A DNA stretch of 64,000 nt from Gallaecimonas sp045291545 (GTDB lineage Bacteria; Pseudomonadota; Gammaproteobacteria; Enterobacterales; Gallaecimonadaceae), in contig NZ_CP149514.1 of NCBI RefSeq assembly GCF_045291545.1, positions 1,984,001 through 2,048,000 of the forward strand. The letters run 5' to 3'. Both the position numbers and the translations under genes were made by a program. Shown here in pieces: positions 8,379 through 17,568 of the stretch. Positions within the stretch are counted from its first letter, which is position 1; every line of letters begins with the position of its first letter. Under the pieces are notes generated by a model that was given only the letters and a program-made list of their open reading frames with translations, did no database searches and had not been told where the DNA came from.

Positions 8379-8681
8379 CTAATTCAGTCTTCCTGATTGT
8401 TCCACAGGCGTCACCCAGTAGTGCAGGCCCATACCACCATGAACCCGCTGCAGCTCCTCAAGCACCGGCGCCAGATCATCTGCGGCCAGGATCAAGTCCA
8501 TCGCCATCCAGCGTTTGCGCCCGGCAACTTGCTCAGCCACCGACAGCGACAAGGGAGCGCGGCTGAAACCTTCGGCACTGTACTGCGTAAAACCCGGTAC
8601 GGATGCCAGCATCATCAGGGTGTCAGCAACCGCATCGGCCTCAGCGTACGGCAGGATCAGTGTCAGTTTCTTGAACGACAT
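8379..8681 (-). CDS. DUF3240 family protein
   Basis: The 100-residue protein matches the DUF3240 pattern (KKLTLILPYAEADAVADTLM..., SLSVAEQVAGRKR, LHYWVTPVE at the end), a ferredoxin-like fold resembling small P-II-like metal-response proteins. It is the last gene of the RND efflux operon and its start overlaps the pump gene by 41 bases. In other gammaproteobacteria DUF3240 genes accompany CzcA-type pumps, so a regulatory or metal-sensing role in efflux is likely but unproven. A weak GCGGAAA/TTTCCGC hairpin follows the stop, without a T-run. Confidence 0.75.
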   Translation of the reverse strand: MSFKKLTLILPYAEADAVADTLMMLASVPGFTQYSAEGFSRAPLSLSVAEQVAGRKRWMAMDLILAADDLAPVLEELQRVHGGMGLHYWVTPVEQSGRLN

Positions 8682-11600
8682 GATTATTTTTCCCCATTAA
8701 CCATTGATAAGCCATCGGCATCAGGATCAAGGTGACCAAAGTGGCGGAAATCAAGCCACCCACCACCACCATCGCCAGCGGGCGCTGCAATTCAGAGCCA
8801 GGGCCAGTAACCGACAACAGCGGTAACAAACCGAGCATACCGGTACTGGCCGTCATCAGGATTGGCCGCAAGCGGCGAACCGCGCCGTCGCGCACCAGTG
8901 CCGTCAGAGCAACGCCCTGACGGTGCAGCTCCTCAAAGTGGCTGATCATCACCACGCCATTGAGTACGGACACCCCCATCAGCGCAATAAAGCCGACCGA
9001 CGCAGGCACTGACATGTATTCACCGCCCAGATAAAGGCCCAGCACCCCGCCGGTAAGGGCAAAAGGTACGTTAGCCAGTACCAGTAAGGCTTTAGTGCTA
9101 CTGCGAAAAGTGGCCAGCAGCAGCAAGAAAATCAGCACCAGCGCCAACGGCACCACCAACAGCAAGCGGCCGGCGGCCCGCTGCTGGTTTTCAAACTGGC
9201 CACCCCAAACCAGGTGGTAACCGGTAGGCAATGACAACTGCTGCGCCAGGCGAGCCTTGGCAGCATCAACAAAGCCCACCAGATCACGGCCACTGACGTT
9301 GGTACGCACCTGGGCAAAACGGCTGGCATTTTCCCGCGAGATCACCACCGGCCCTTCATCACGGGAAATGCTGGCGACCTCTCCGAGCGTCACTGTTTTC
9401 CCGCCGCTCAGTACTAACGGCAGTTGTGCCAGCGTGGCCGGCGCCAGCGGTTCGCGGCTACGCACCAGTAAAGGCACCGCCCACTCCCCTTCCATCGCCT
9501 GGCCTACTTCCACCCCTTCAAAATAACGGCGCATCATCCGCCCCAGCATGGCGGCGTCCAGGCCGTACTGCACTGCCATGGTTTCTTTCGGGCGGATATT
9601 GAGAAAACGGCTCCCTTCAGTCACCGCCGTTTGGGTATCAATGGCACCGGGCTCCTGGGCGATCAACTGCTCAGCCTGGCGCGCCAGGGAGGCTAGCGTG
9701 GCCAGATCCGGGCCGAAGATTTTCAGCACCACATCACCACGGGCGCCGGTAAGCATTTCCGATACCCGCATATCAATGGGCTGGGTGAAGCTGATATTGA
9801 TGCCCTTGAATGGCTTGAGTACCTCACGAATGGCGTTTTCCAGCTCGGCTTTGGTGGCAAAGCGCCATTTGTCACGGGGAGCCAGTTGCATAAATACATC
9901 GGTTTCATTCAGCCCCATCGGGTCCATACCGATTTCGTCCGAGCCGGTACGGGCAACAATCTGCACAATTTCCGGCACCTGCGCCATCAGTGCTTTTTCA
10001 GCAGCATTGTCCAGCGCTACTGACGCCGCCAAGCTGATGGTAGGTACTTTTTCAAACTGTACGATAATGTCGCCTTCATCCATGGTTGGCATGAAGGTTT
10101 TGCCTAGCTGGGTAAAGAGCGCCGCCGACAGCACCAGTATCACAAGCAGTGCAGCCAGTACCGCCTTCTGCCGGTTCAGGGCTACTTCCAGCAAACGCCG
10201 GTAACCTTGCTGCAGCTTGTCGACCCATTTTGGCTGGCTACTATGACCGCCGCGCAGCAGCCAGCTGGCCAGCACCGGCAAGGCAAACAGGCTAAGCAGC
10301 AGCGACGAGACCAGTGCAAAGACCACGGTCAACGCAACTGGCATGAACAGCTTGCCCTCCAGGCCATCAAGGGTTAACAGCGGCAGGAACACCGTAACAA
10401 TGATCAGGGTGCCGGCGGTCACCGGTACCGCCACTTCCTTAACGGCCTGATACAAAAGGTGCAGGCGTGGTAGCGGCTTTTCTTCTCCCAGCCGTACCAG
10501 GGTGTTTTCCACGACGACCACCGCCGAGTCCACCAGCATACCGATGGCAATTACCAGCCCACCCAGGCTCATCAGGTTGGCAGTCATGCCGGTCTGGCGC
10601 ATCAACAGGAAGGTTGCCAATGCCGCCAGCGGCAGGTTAATGGCCACCAACAGGGCCGCTCGGATGTTACCCAGAAACAACACCAACACCAGTACTACCA
10701 GCGCCACCGCCAGCCCCAAGGCCTCCGTGACGGTACCAATAGCAGTATCAATCAATTGCTGACGGTTATAAAAAACGTTCACTTTGACATCGTCGGGCAG
10801 TGACGATTGCAAACTGGCCAGACGAGCCTGTACCCGGGCAATCAGCTCACCGGTATTGGTTCCCCGCAGCGCCATCACCAGCCCCTGGACGGTTTCGCCA
10901 TCGCCGTTGCGAGTCACCGCACCGTAGCGCTCCAGCCGATCAAGGCTGACAGTAGCCAGGTCGGCGAGCCGGTACCATTGCTGATCATTACCGGCAATAG
11001 GCAGAGCACGCAGGGCATCCAGGCTGGTCAGGCGGTTTTGTACCCGCACGGTCATGGCCTCGGCCCCCAAATCAAGGCGGCCAGCACCGGTATTGCCATT
11101 TTGCTGCTGGATTTGCTCGGCCAGTTGCGGCCAGCTCAGCCCGGCAGCCAGCAAGGCCTGCGGTTTAGGGCTGATGTTGTAAACCCGGGCATCGCCCCCC
11201 AGCACGTTGACGTCAGCCACCCCTGGCAGCACCCGCAGGGCTGGGCGGATCACCCGCTCCAGCAACTGGCGCCGGTCCATCAGACTGCGCTGCGGGCTTT
11301 CCAGCGAAAACATGAAAACATCCGACAACGGCGTACTCATGGGTGCTACGCCGCCCTGAATATCCGCCGGCAGACTGGGTCTGACATCATTGAGGCGGTT
11401 AGCCACCTGCTGGCGAGCCCAGTAAATGTCGGTGCCGTCCTCAAAATCGAGGGTGATATCGCTGATAGCGTATTTCACCGTGGTGCGCAGCAAGCGCTGT
11501 TTGGGGATCCCCAAAAACGCGATTTCCAACGGCCGGCTGATCTGGCTTTCCACTTCCTGTGGGGTCATCCCCGGCGCTTTGATGATCACCTTAACCTGGG

Positions 11601-11730
11601 TCGGGGAAATGTCGGGAAAGGCATCAATAGGCAATTGCCGCCAGGCCTGAATACCGGCCACAACAAGCCCCAATAGCACCAGCAATACCAGCCAGCGCTG
11701 AGATAATGCAGCAGCCAGCGGACGACTCAT
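8641..11730 (-). CDS. Heavy-metal efflux RND pump, CzcA/CusA type
   Basis: This 1029-residue inner-membrane proton-driven pump is of HME-RND type. It shows the N-terminal DAFPDISPTQVKV and PLEIAFLGIPKQRLLR motifs, the TM4 proton relay IGMLVDSAVVVVEN, the TFMPTMDEGDI segment and IDMRVSEMLTGARGDVVLKIFGP. The relay has AIG before the aspartate, as in CusA, rather than the DFG seen in cobalt/zinc/cadmium CzcA pumps; this hints at a monovalent-type or other substrate but does not settle it. It overlaps the adaptor gene by four bases (ATGA) and the DUF3240 gene by 41. Confidence 0.93.
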   Translation of the reverse strand: MSRPLAAALSQRWLVLLVLLGLVVAGIQAWRQLPIDAFPDISPTQVKVIIKAPGMTPQEVESQISRPLEIAFLGIPKQRLLRTTVKYAISDITLDFEDGTDIYWARQQVANRLNDVRPSLPADIQGGVAPMSTPLSDVFMFSLESPQRSLMDRRQLLERVIRPALRVLPGVADVNVLGGDARVYNISPKPQALLAAGLSWPQLAEQIQQQNGNTGAGRLDLGAEAMTVRVQNRLTSLDALRALPIAGNDQQWYRLADLATVSLDRLERYGAVTRNGDGETVQGLVMALRGTNTGELIARVQARLASLQSSLPDDVKVNVFYNRQQLIDTAIGTVTEALGLAVALVVLVLVLFLGNIRAALLVAINLPLAALATFLLMRQTGMTANLMSLGGLVIAIGMLVDSAVVVVENTLVRLGEEKPLPRLHLLYQAVKEVAVPVTAGTLIIVTVFLPLLTLDGLEGKLFMPVALTVVFALVSSLLLSLFALPVLASWLLRGGHSSQPKWVDKLQQGYRRLLEVALNRQKAVLAALLVILVLSAALFTQLGKTFMPTMDEGDIIVQFEKVPTISLAASVALDNAAEKALMAQVPEIVQIVARTGSDEIGMDPMGLNETDVFMQLAPRDKWRFATKAELENAIREVLKPFKGINISFTQPIDMRVSEMLTGARGDVVLKIFGPDLATLASLARQAEQLIAQEPGAIDTQTAVTEGSRFLNIRPKETMAVQYGLDAAMLGRMMRRYFEGVEVGQAMEGEWAVPLLVRSREPLAPATLAQLPLVLSGGKTVTLGEVASISRDEGPVVISRENASRFAQVRTNVSGRDLVGFVDAAKARLAQQLSLPTGYHLVWGGQFENQQRAAGRLLLVVPLALVLIFLLLLATFRSSTKALLVLANVPFALTGGVLGLYLGGEYMSVPASVGFIALMGVSVLNGVVMISHFEELHRQGVALTALVRDGAVRRLRPILMTASTGMLGLLPLLSVTGPGSELQRPLAMVVVGGLISATLVTLILMPMAYQWLMGKNNHVVQETDTDPAVR

Positions 11731-12704
11731 TGCTCACCCCCCATGCCCATCAGCATGCCTTTGAGAGCAGCTACAGAGGCACTGGCCAGTTGCTTGCCGG
11801 TCAGTTCGCCCTGCACATACAGCCACTGGCCGTCATCAGACAGCACCGTCACCGGCTCAGCGGCAAAACCACTCTCGGTTTTGACGACCACGGCATCACC
11901 GGCCTGCCACTGAAACAGGCTTTGCCGGGGAATGCGGTAGGCATTAACCGCCATCCAGGGCGTCACTTCCAAATAACGGCCCGGTGGTTGCCGGCACTCG
12001 GGTGCCAACGGCGCACTGAGCCATTGGCGGCGCAGACCATCACTCTGCCCGCCACCGAGCGCCACGTCGGTAATACACTTGTCAATGTGCACCGTCATGG
12101 CACTGAGGTGGTCTGGCAAGGCAAAGCTGAGCCGTTGCCGGTTCGCCGGCAACAGTTCCAGAATTTGGCTGCCGGCCGCCAGATGAGCACCACTCACACC
12201 ATTGATTTGTACTACGCCATCAGTAGGCGCCGACAACACCCAGTCACGCCCCTCGGCCTTACCCTGCCAGAGCTGTAGCTGCCCTTGTATTGCCAGCAGC
12301 TGTTGATATTCCAGATCGCTGGTGTGGGCATCATGGTGCCATTCCATCCAGGTTTGGCGGGTAATGTCGCCGGTATCATAACGGGACTGGTTTCGCACCA
12401 GGCGGTCTTTGGCAGCTTTCGCATGATGCTCTGCCAGCTCCAGCCGGCTTTGCAGGCTGGCCAGGTCGGCGCCACTGAGTTTGACCACCGGTTGCCCAGC
12501 CTGAACCTGCTGGCCATCAACAATTAGCCACTGATGCACCACTGTTGCCATCGGCAAGCTCAAGCGCTTGCGATCAGCCTGAGTGACCACCACTTTCGCT
12601 GGCACCGCCAACAGCGGCACTTCCTGCACAGGGGTGGCAGTAGCCCAGTTAACTTGCCAGGCAGCATTAGCCGCAAAAACGATTGTCAGCATTGGCGTTA
12701 CCAT
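11727..12704 (-). CDS. RND periplasmic adaptor subunit
   Basis: The 325-residue membrane fusion protein links the RND pump to the outer-membrane channel. A signal sequence (about residues 1-14) is followed by a lipoyl half motif (VDGQQVQAGQPVVKLSG), a short alpha hairpin (LQSRLELAEHHAKAAKDRLVRNQSRY), the second lipoyl half (LSAPTDGVVQINGVSGAHLAAGSQIL) and a beta-barrel/membrane-proximal end. It is shorter than CusB or CzcB and lacks their N-terminal Met/His-rich metal-binding extension. The start overlaps the channel gene stop (ATGGTAA), so the operon is tightly coupled. Confidence 0.88.
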   Translation of the reverse strand: MVTPMLTIVFAANAAWQVNWATATPVQEVPLLAVPAKVVVTQADRKRLSLPMATVVHQWLIVDGQQVQAGQPVVKLSGADLASLQSRLELAEHHAKAAKDRLVRNQSRYDTGDITRQTWMEWHHDAHTSDLEYQQLLAIQGQLQLWQGKAEGRDWVLSAPTDGVVQINGVSGAHLAAGSQILELLPANRQRLSFALPDHLSAMTVHIDKCITDVALGGGQSDGLRRQWLSAPLAPECRQPPGRYLEVTPWMAVNAYRIPRQSLFQWQAGDAVVVKTESGFAAEPVTVLSDDGQWLYVQGELTGKQLASASVAALKGMLMGMGGEQ

Positions 12705-13846
12705 GAAAAACCTCCTGCCTGATTAAGCTGTGCTGCACTGGCCGCCACCTGCACTTCCAGGCGCGCCTGTTGTAACTGAACCATGAGAAAATCCTGATAC
12801 TGGCGCTGCCAGTCGCTGACCGAGATTTCCCCAGCCGCTTTCGCCGCGTCTGCCACCGCCATTAGTTGCTGGGCTTTGGCCAGCTTGGCTTTGGTCAGTG
12901 TTAACGCCAGGGCGCTGTTCTCGTATTGCGCTTTCGCCTGGTACCACTGCTGAGTCAACTGCTGTTGCAGCCGGGCCAGGTTGCGCTGTTGGGTTTGCAT
13001 GGCAAGATAGTCGTCGGCACTGTCTTCCCCGCTACCACCGCCCAGCGGCATGCTAAATTGCAAGCCAATCTGAGTGTCATCGGGGTAGCCTGGCGCCCCC
13101 TGGATTTGCTTGACCGATACGCCTGCGTGCCAGGGGTATTGCGCGCCCTTTTCACTGCGCTGGTAGCGCGCCTCGGCCAAATTGGTGAGCAACTGGCTTT
13201 CCTTTAACGCCGGGTGTTGGTTAATGTCGCTGGCCTTGACTGGCTCTTGCCAGTGCGCGGGCCAGTCAGCCAGGCCCGTTAACGCCTGATAATTGCCCTC
13301 AGCCCGGGCCAAACGCTGCTTGGCACTGGCCAGCGCCAGTTTGGCATCAGTCAGGGCGTTGTCGGCTAACAGCCAGCCCAGACGGCCGCTTTCACCGGCT
13401 GCTACAGCCCGCTGCTGGCGTTCAGCCAGCGCCGAATAGCTAGCCACCCAGTGGCGATACTGCACGACCTCGGTGTTGGCCAGAGCAATATCAGCCAACA
13501 CCTGCCGTAAGGCACCGGTCAGGTCGAGACGGCGTAATGCCGTACCGAGCACCTGCTGTTGGCCCAGCGATTTATCAAGGGACGTCAAATACTGCCGCTG
13601 GCCGCTACCGGCGATGGGCACCGAGATACCCAGTTCCCACTCATCGCCTCCCTTATTGAGGCCAAAGCGACTGTCGTAACGATTCAGTTGTACAGAGACC
13701 GGCCCTTGCTGCCAGCGAGACAGGGCCGGACGCGCGGTGTTGTGTTCCGGTACCTGACGCAGCAGTTCAGCTAACGTCATGGCCGGATCAGCCGCTCCCT
13801 GAGCGGCGGTGCAGAATATGGCACTAGATAACAATAAAAAACGCAT
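12698..13846 (-). CDS. TolC-family outer membrane channel of the metal efflux system
   Basis: First gene of the efflux operon. The 382-residue protein has a signal peptide ending near AAQGAA and repeated long amphipathic helices (for example LLADNALTDAKLALASAKQRLARAEGNYQALTG) with the low-charge Ala/Gln pattern of the outer membrane factor family; CzcC-type length. I moved the start to the ATG at 13846, which has a perfect AGGAGG five bases upstream; the frame is open ten codons further. Which metal it serves is not visible. Confidence 0.88.
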   Translation of the reverse strand: MRFLLLSSAIFCTAAQGAADPAMTLAELLRQVPEHNTARPALSRWQQGPVSVQLNRYDSRFGLNKGGDEWELGISVPIAGSGQRQYLTSLDKSLGQQQVLGTALRRLDLTGALRQVLADIALANTEVVQYRHWVASYSALAERQQRAVAAGESGRLGWLLADNALTDAKLALASAKQRLARAEGNYQALTGLADWPAHWQEPVKASDINQHPALKESQLLTNLAEARYQRSEKGAQYPWHAGVSVKQIQGAPGYPDDTQIGLQFSMPLGGGSGEDSADDYLAMQTQQRNLARLQQQLTQQWYQAKAQYENSALALTLTKAKLAKAQQLMAVADAAKAAGEISVSDWQRQYQDFLMVQLQQARLEVQVAASAAQLNQAGGFSW

Positions 13847-14147
13847 CGTTCCTCCTGTTGCACCCATAGGCTGCACCGAAAAACTTAAGGATTTGTTAAC
13901 CTAACGATAACCTCAAGGTTACCAAAACAAGACATCCTTTCTGCGTTAAATACCGCCCTCACTGGCTTTACCCGATTTTTGCAGTGTCGGTAAAGCAGCG
14001 GATTTTAGCCATGATCCGCCTCAAGATAATTACAAAAAACCAACAACCATGAAAAAATAGAACCTCTGTCAGTGTGTTAGGATTTTTAATACACTCTTAA
14101 GCCGATAAGAACAGGCTGCCCACAGCCTGAAATGGAGTCTTTTCTCG
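13847..14147. promoter_or_regulatory. Divergent intergenic region with operator-like palindrome
   Basis: These 301 bases separate the metal-efflux operon from the divergent glycosyltransferase gene. A perfect palindrome TAACCT-CA-AGGTTA (13908-13921) lies about 60-75 bases upstream of the efflux operon start, next to a half copy GTTAACC; it is a candidate regulator site. Near the other gene an inverted repeat AGGCTG-CCCA-CAGCCT (about 14113-14128) overlaps the leader. No gene is visible, and no metal-sensor regulator gene is adjacent. Confidence 0.4.
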
Positions 14148-15698
14148 ATGCGTGATTTGCTGACCGGAACACGTCTGGCCATTATGCTTGGCCTGGCTAT
14201 TGTTCTTGCCCGGGTGCTGGCCTATCCCCTCTTGCCTATTGACGAAACGCGCTATCTGTCAGTGGCCTGGGAAATGTGGCAAAGCGGTAATTACCTGGTG
14301 CCCCATATCAATGATTTGCCCTACCCTCACAAACCCCCGTTACTGTTCTGGCTGATCAATCTGGCCTGGACCTTCTTCGGTACCAGTGATCTGGTAGCCA
14401 GGCTGGCTATTCCGGTGGTTGGGCTCAGTGCTTTTGGCCTGCTGGCCGCTGTGGTTCGCCGCAGTGAAGGCAGCAATGCCGGCACCATTGACCGTGCCCC
14501 GTTGATCCTGCTGAGCCTGTTCCCCTGGACCATTTACCTGGCGCTGAGCATGTTCGACATTCTGGTAACGGTGTGTTTGCTGCTGGCCCTGTGGAGCCAG
14601 TTGCGTTATCAAAGCAGCCGTACGCTCGGCTGGTTACTGCTCAGCGGTTTTGCCGTTGGCCTGGGCATGATCGCCAAAGGGCCGGTGATGCTGGTGTACT
14701 GGTTGCCACTGATGCTGAGCTACCGCGCCTGGCGCGGCGAACAAAAAGGCTGGCTCAAAGGCGTTGGCCTGGCCACCTTGTTAGGCGTGGTAGTGGTATT
14801 GGCCTGGGCAGTACCGGCCGCTATTGCCGGTGGCTCGCACTATGCTGAAGCCATTTTCTGGCGCCAGTCAGCGGGCCGGATCGATAATGCTTTTGCCCAC
14901 GCCCGCCCCTGGTACTGGTACCTGAAACTGTTGCCACTGCTGCTGCTGCCCTGGACCCTGACCCGGTTCTGGAAGCGCCCGCTGGTGGCCACACCATTAC
15001 AAAAAATGGCGCTGTGGGGCTTTTTGCCACAACTGGCTCTGTTTAGCCTGTTCAGCGGCAAGCAAGTACATTACTTGGTACCAACTCTGCCGTTTATCGC
15101 CATCTGGCTGTCAGAGCAATGGCCGAAGATCACTGACAAACGGCTTTGGGCAGTACCGGCGATGCTGCTGGCCCTGGCCGTTGCCACCTGGCAATTGCCG
15201 ACTCTGGCCCTGAAGTATTTCCCTGCCGCCCCTCTGGCGTCCTGGACCAGTTACCTGGCCATTATTCCGGTCATTCTGGCGCTGCTGGTGTGGTGGAAAC
15301 CGGCTAGTCGCTGGTTGATGGTTTCGTTGCCGCTGGCACTGAACACCTTCTTGCTGGGGCTGTCGCCGGCCATTATGCAGTACTACGATCTGGAACCCTT
15401 TGCGCAGCAAGTCACCCGTGCACAGCAGCAACATGCTGTGGCTTACGTGGGCGGCTACGCTAACCAGTTCCGCTTCCTTGGCCGGGGTACGCAGCCGCTG
15501 GCCGAGTTGCTGCATGGCACCGAGCAATGGCGCCAGGAGCATCCCGACGGCATGCTGGTGGTCGTGTTACGCCACCCCAGTGAAGCGCAAAAAGCCGCCG
15601 CGGTCGTCACCAGCCACTACCGCAGCCAGTTCTATCTGCTGGTCAACACCAAGGACTGGCCGCTGTTTGCAAGCCAGCCTGCCAACGATGCGGACTAA
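14148..15698 (+). CDS. ArnT-like glycosyltransferase (family 39)
   Basis: The 516-residue polytopic membrane protein resembles the GT39/83 ArnT group, which moves a sugar from an undecaprenyl-phosphate carrier onto lipid A or protein in the periplasm. The key first loop motif is present: LPIDETRYLSVAWEMW followed by PHINDLPYPHKPPLLFWL, including the Asp-Glu pair. About eleven hydrophobic segments follow, and a soluble C-terminal tail of about 100 residues. No arn pathway genes are nearby, so the donor sugar and acceptor are unknown. A GGAG lies upstream, and a terminator follows. Confidence 0.85.
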   Translation: MRDLLTGTRLAIMLGLAIVLARVLAYPLLPIDETRYLSVAWEMWQSGNYLVPHINDLPYPHKPPLLFWLINLAWTFFGTSDLVARLAIPVVGLSAFGLLAAVVRRSEGSNAGTIDRAPLILLSLFPWTIYLALSMFDILVTVCLLLALWSQLRYQSSRTLGWLLLSGFAVGLGMIAKGPVMLVYWLPLMLSYRAWRGEQKGWLKGVGLATLLGVVVVLAWAVPAAIAGGSHYAEAIFWRQSAGRIDNAFAHARPWYWYLKLLPLLLLPWTLTRFWKRPLVATPLQKMALWGFLPQLALFSLFSGKQVHYLVPTLPFIAIWLSEQWPKITDKRLWAVPAMLLALAVATWQLPTLALKYFPAAPLASWTSYLAIIPVILALLVWWKPASRWLMVSLPLALNTFLLGLSPAIMQYYDLEPFAQQVTRAQQQHAVAYVGGYANQFRFLGRGTQPLAELLHGTEQWRQEHPDGMLVVVLRHPSEAQKAAAVVTSHYRSQFYLLVNTKDWPLFASQPANDAD

Positions 15699-15713
15699 CC
15701 CCGCGCGCTGACC

Positions 15714-15741
15714 AAAAAACGGCCCCCTCGGGCCGTTTTTT
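15714..15741 (+). terminator. Terminator after the glycosyltransferase gene
   Basis: Arms AAAAAACGGCC and GGGCCGTTTTTT around a CCCT loop form a strong hairpin with a T-run 16 bases after the stop codon. Confidence 0.85.
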
Positions 15742-15866
15742 ATTACCCCTATTGCTGGTGCCAGGCGCTGGCATCTGACGACACTAAAACAGCGCTGATG
15801 CTCTGGCCTAAAAGCTATCCTGACCTATGCTAGTGAGCGGGTTAATATGGACAAGGTAATGAGCTG

Positions 15867-16157
15867 ATGACACCTGAGATGCTCGACCCCAGCCGCACGG
15901 AAGTCGCCTGCCCGCTTTGCATGGGCGAAGCCACCTATGCCCCGGAACTGGATGAAGATCTCTACAACTGCCCCAATTGCGGGCGCTTTCGCATGAGCCG
16001 TGAGTTCAAAGCCCAGCTCAAGCGCGTATACATGAACGACGAACGCCTGGCCCGTATTCGCAGCATTATTGGCAAAACGCCCCGGGGAAAACTGCCCAGC
16101 CTGCAACTGGATCATCTGCGCCAGTTCGAACTGATTTTTATTGATACCGTCAGCTAA
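15867..16157 (+). CDS. Small zinc-ribbon protein, unknown function
   Basis: I do not recognise the family. The 96-residue product has two CxxC knuckles (CPLCMGEA at residues 16-23 and CPNCGRFRM at about 35-43) separated by 18 residues, a typical zinc-ribbon pattern, then a basic helical C-terminal half (AQLKRVYMNDERLARIRSIIG). A minus-strand frame overlaps it but lacks any motif. AAGG lies ten bases before the start. It stands alone between a terminator and a chemoreceptor gene on the same strand. Confidence 0.6.
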   Translation: MTPEMLDPSRTEVACPLCMGEATYAPELDEDLYNCPNCGRFRMSREFKAQLKRVYMNDERLARIRSIIGKTPRGKLPSLQLDHLRQFELIFIDTVS

Positions 16158-16269
16158 TAAGCCTTACTCAGAGCACGCTGCCCCTTCCTTCTGGCAGCGT
16201 AAAAATCTTCGGAAAAAAATAAAACTGTGGTTATGCTTTGGCTCAGGAACAAGCTCCAAGGACGACTCC

Positions 16270-17568
16270 ATGTTTAACCGCACCCGCCTGCTGCTGACTG
16301 AAATACACAACCTACAAAATCAGGCAGCACAGGTCCGTGATGATCTGCAAGCCATTCGCCATTACACCGCTTACATTAGTTTCACTCCCAAGGGCGAGAT
16401 CAATGATGTCAATGACATCATGCTGCACGCCACCGGCTACCGTCGTGAGGAACTGCTCGGCCAGCATCACCGGCAATTGTGTGAGCCCGCTTATGCCGGC
16501 TCCAAAGACTACCAGCAGTTCTGGCAGGACCTGGCCAGTGGCCAGCCCAAGCACGGCACCTTCAAGCGGCGCAGAAAAAATGGCCAACCCTTGTGGATAG
16601 AGGCTACGTATTTTCCGGTGACCGACCACGCCGGCAAAGTGACCAAAATCATCAAGATCGCCGCCGACATCACCACTGACTACCTGGCATTACAAGAACG
16701 CAATGCCATTTTCACTGCTATTGATAAATCCCAGGCGGTGATCGAATTTACCCCGGATGGCTACGTTACCCACGCCAATGAAAACTTTCTGCGTATTTTC
16801 AGCGTCAGTCTTGAACAGGTACAAGGTAAGCACCACCGGCAGTTCTGCTTTGATCGCTTCTATCAGCAACACCCGCACTTTTGGCAAAAGCTGGCCCAGG
16901 GAGAACACTTTGCCGGTAAATTTGCCCGGCGTGATATCCACGGCCAGACCGTTTGGCTGGAAGCCACCTACAACCCCATTTTCAATGAAGACGGTAAAGT
17001 CTATAAGGTAATCAAGTTTGCCTCTGACATTACCGAGCGGATCAACAGCCTGGCGCAAGTCACCGAAGTGGCCGCCAGTACCTCAGAAGAAACCTCACAG
17101 ATCACTCAACAGGCGCGTCAGGCACTGGACGATGCAGTACACACATCAGAGCGAATTACCCATCAAGTGGGCACGGTATTAGCCACCGGCGAACGAATCC
17201 GCCAGCAGTCATTGGCTATTGCCGACATTGTTTCAACCATTCGCGGCATTGCCGAGCAGACCAACCTGCTAGCCCTCAATGCCGCCATTGAGGCGGCGCG
17301 GGCCGGTGAACAAGGTCGGGGCTTTGCCGTTGTCGCCGATGAAGTAAGAAAGCTAGCCACCCGCACTGGCGAAGCCACCCGGGAAATCGAAACCGTTGTG
17401 GCTACCAACAGCGAACTGATCACCTCACTGGACAAAGACATTACCGCCATCGATAGCGTGGCAACCCAAGGCCAGGACAAGATTGCTCATATCCACCAGG
17501 GTATCGGGGAAATAGAAACGGGCGTCCAGCATATTTCCGCACTGGTGCACCGAATGACCGAGTTCTAG
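16270..17568 (+). CDS. Soluble double-PAS methyl-accepting chemotaxis protein
   Basis: The 432-residue cytoplasmic receptor has two PAS domains in tandem (about 20-140 and 145-265), each ending in a PAC-type strand (VTKIIKIAADIT and VYKVIKFASDIT), followed directly by a signalling domain with the hairpin tip IRGIAEQTNLLALNAAIEAARAGEQGRGFAVVADEVRKLA. No membrane helix is present, so it senses an internal cue, possibly via a haem or flavin as in Aer-like PAS receptors. The start at 16270 has AAGGA upstream; the frame extends 43 codons earlier without similarity. Confidence 0.9.
   Translation: MFNRTRLLLTEIHNLQNQAAQVRDDLQAIRHYTAYISFTPKGEINDVNDIMLHATGYRREELLGQHHRQLCEPAYAGSKDYQQFWQDLASGQPKHGTFKRRRKNGQPLWIEATYFPVTDHAGKVTKIIKIAADITTDYLALQERNAIFTAIDKSQAVIEFTPDGYVTHANENFLRIFSVSLEQVQGKHHRQFCFDRFYQQHPHFWQKLAQGEHFAGKFARRDIHGQTVWLEATYNPIFNEDGKVYKVIKFASDITERINSLAQVTEVAASTSEETSQITQQARQALDDAVHTSERITHQVGTVLATGERIRQQSLAIADIVSTIRGIAEQTNLLALNAAIEAARAGEQGRGFAVVADEVRKLATRTGEATREIETVVATNSELITSLDKDITAIDSVATQGQDKIAHIHQGIGEIETGVQHISALVHRMTEF

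Noticed and set aside
9548..10204. Long plus-strand open frame inside the pump gene
   Set aside because: Antisense shadow of the RND pump; no motif and no ribosome binding site.
10807..11676. 289-codon plus-strand frame opposite the pump gene
   Set aside because: Opposite a clear RND reading frame; composition is the complement of the real gene, without signal or domain.
16141..16269. N-terminal extension of the double-PAS receptor
   Set aside because: The 43 extra codons show no similarity, and the ATG at 16270 has the better ribosome binding site.
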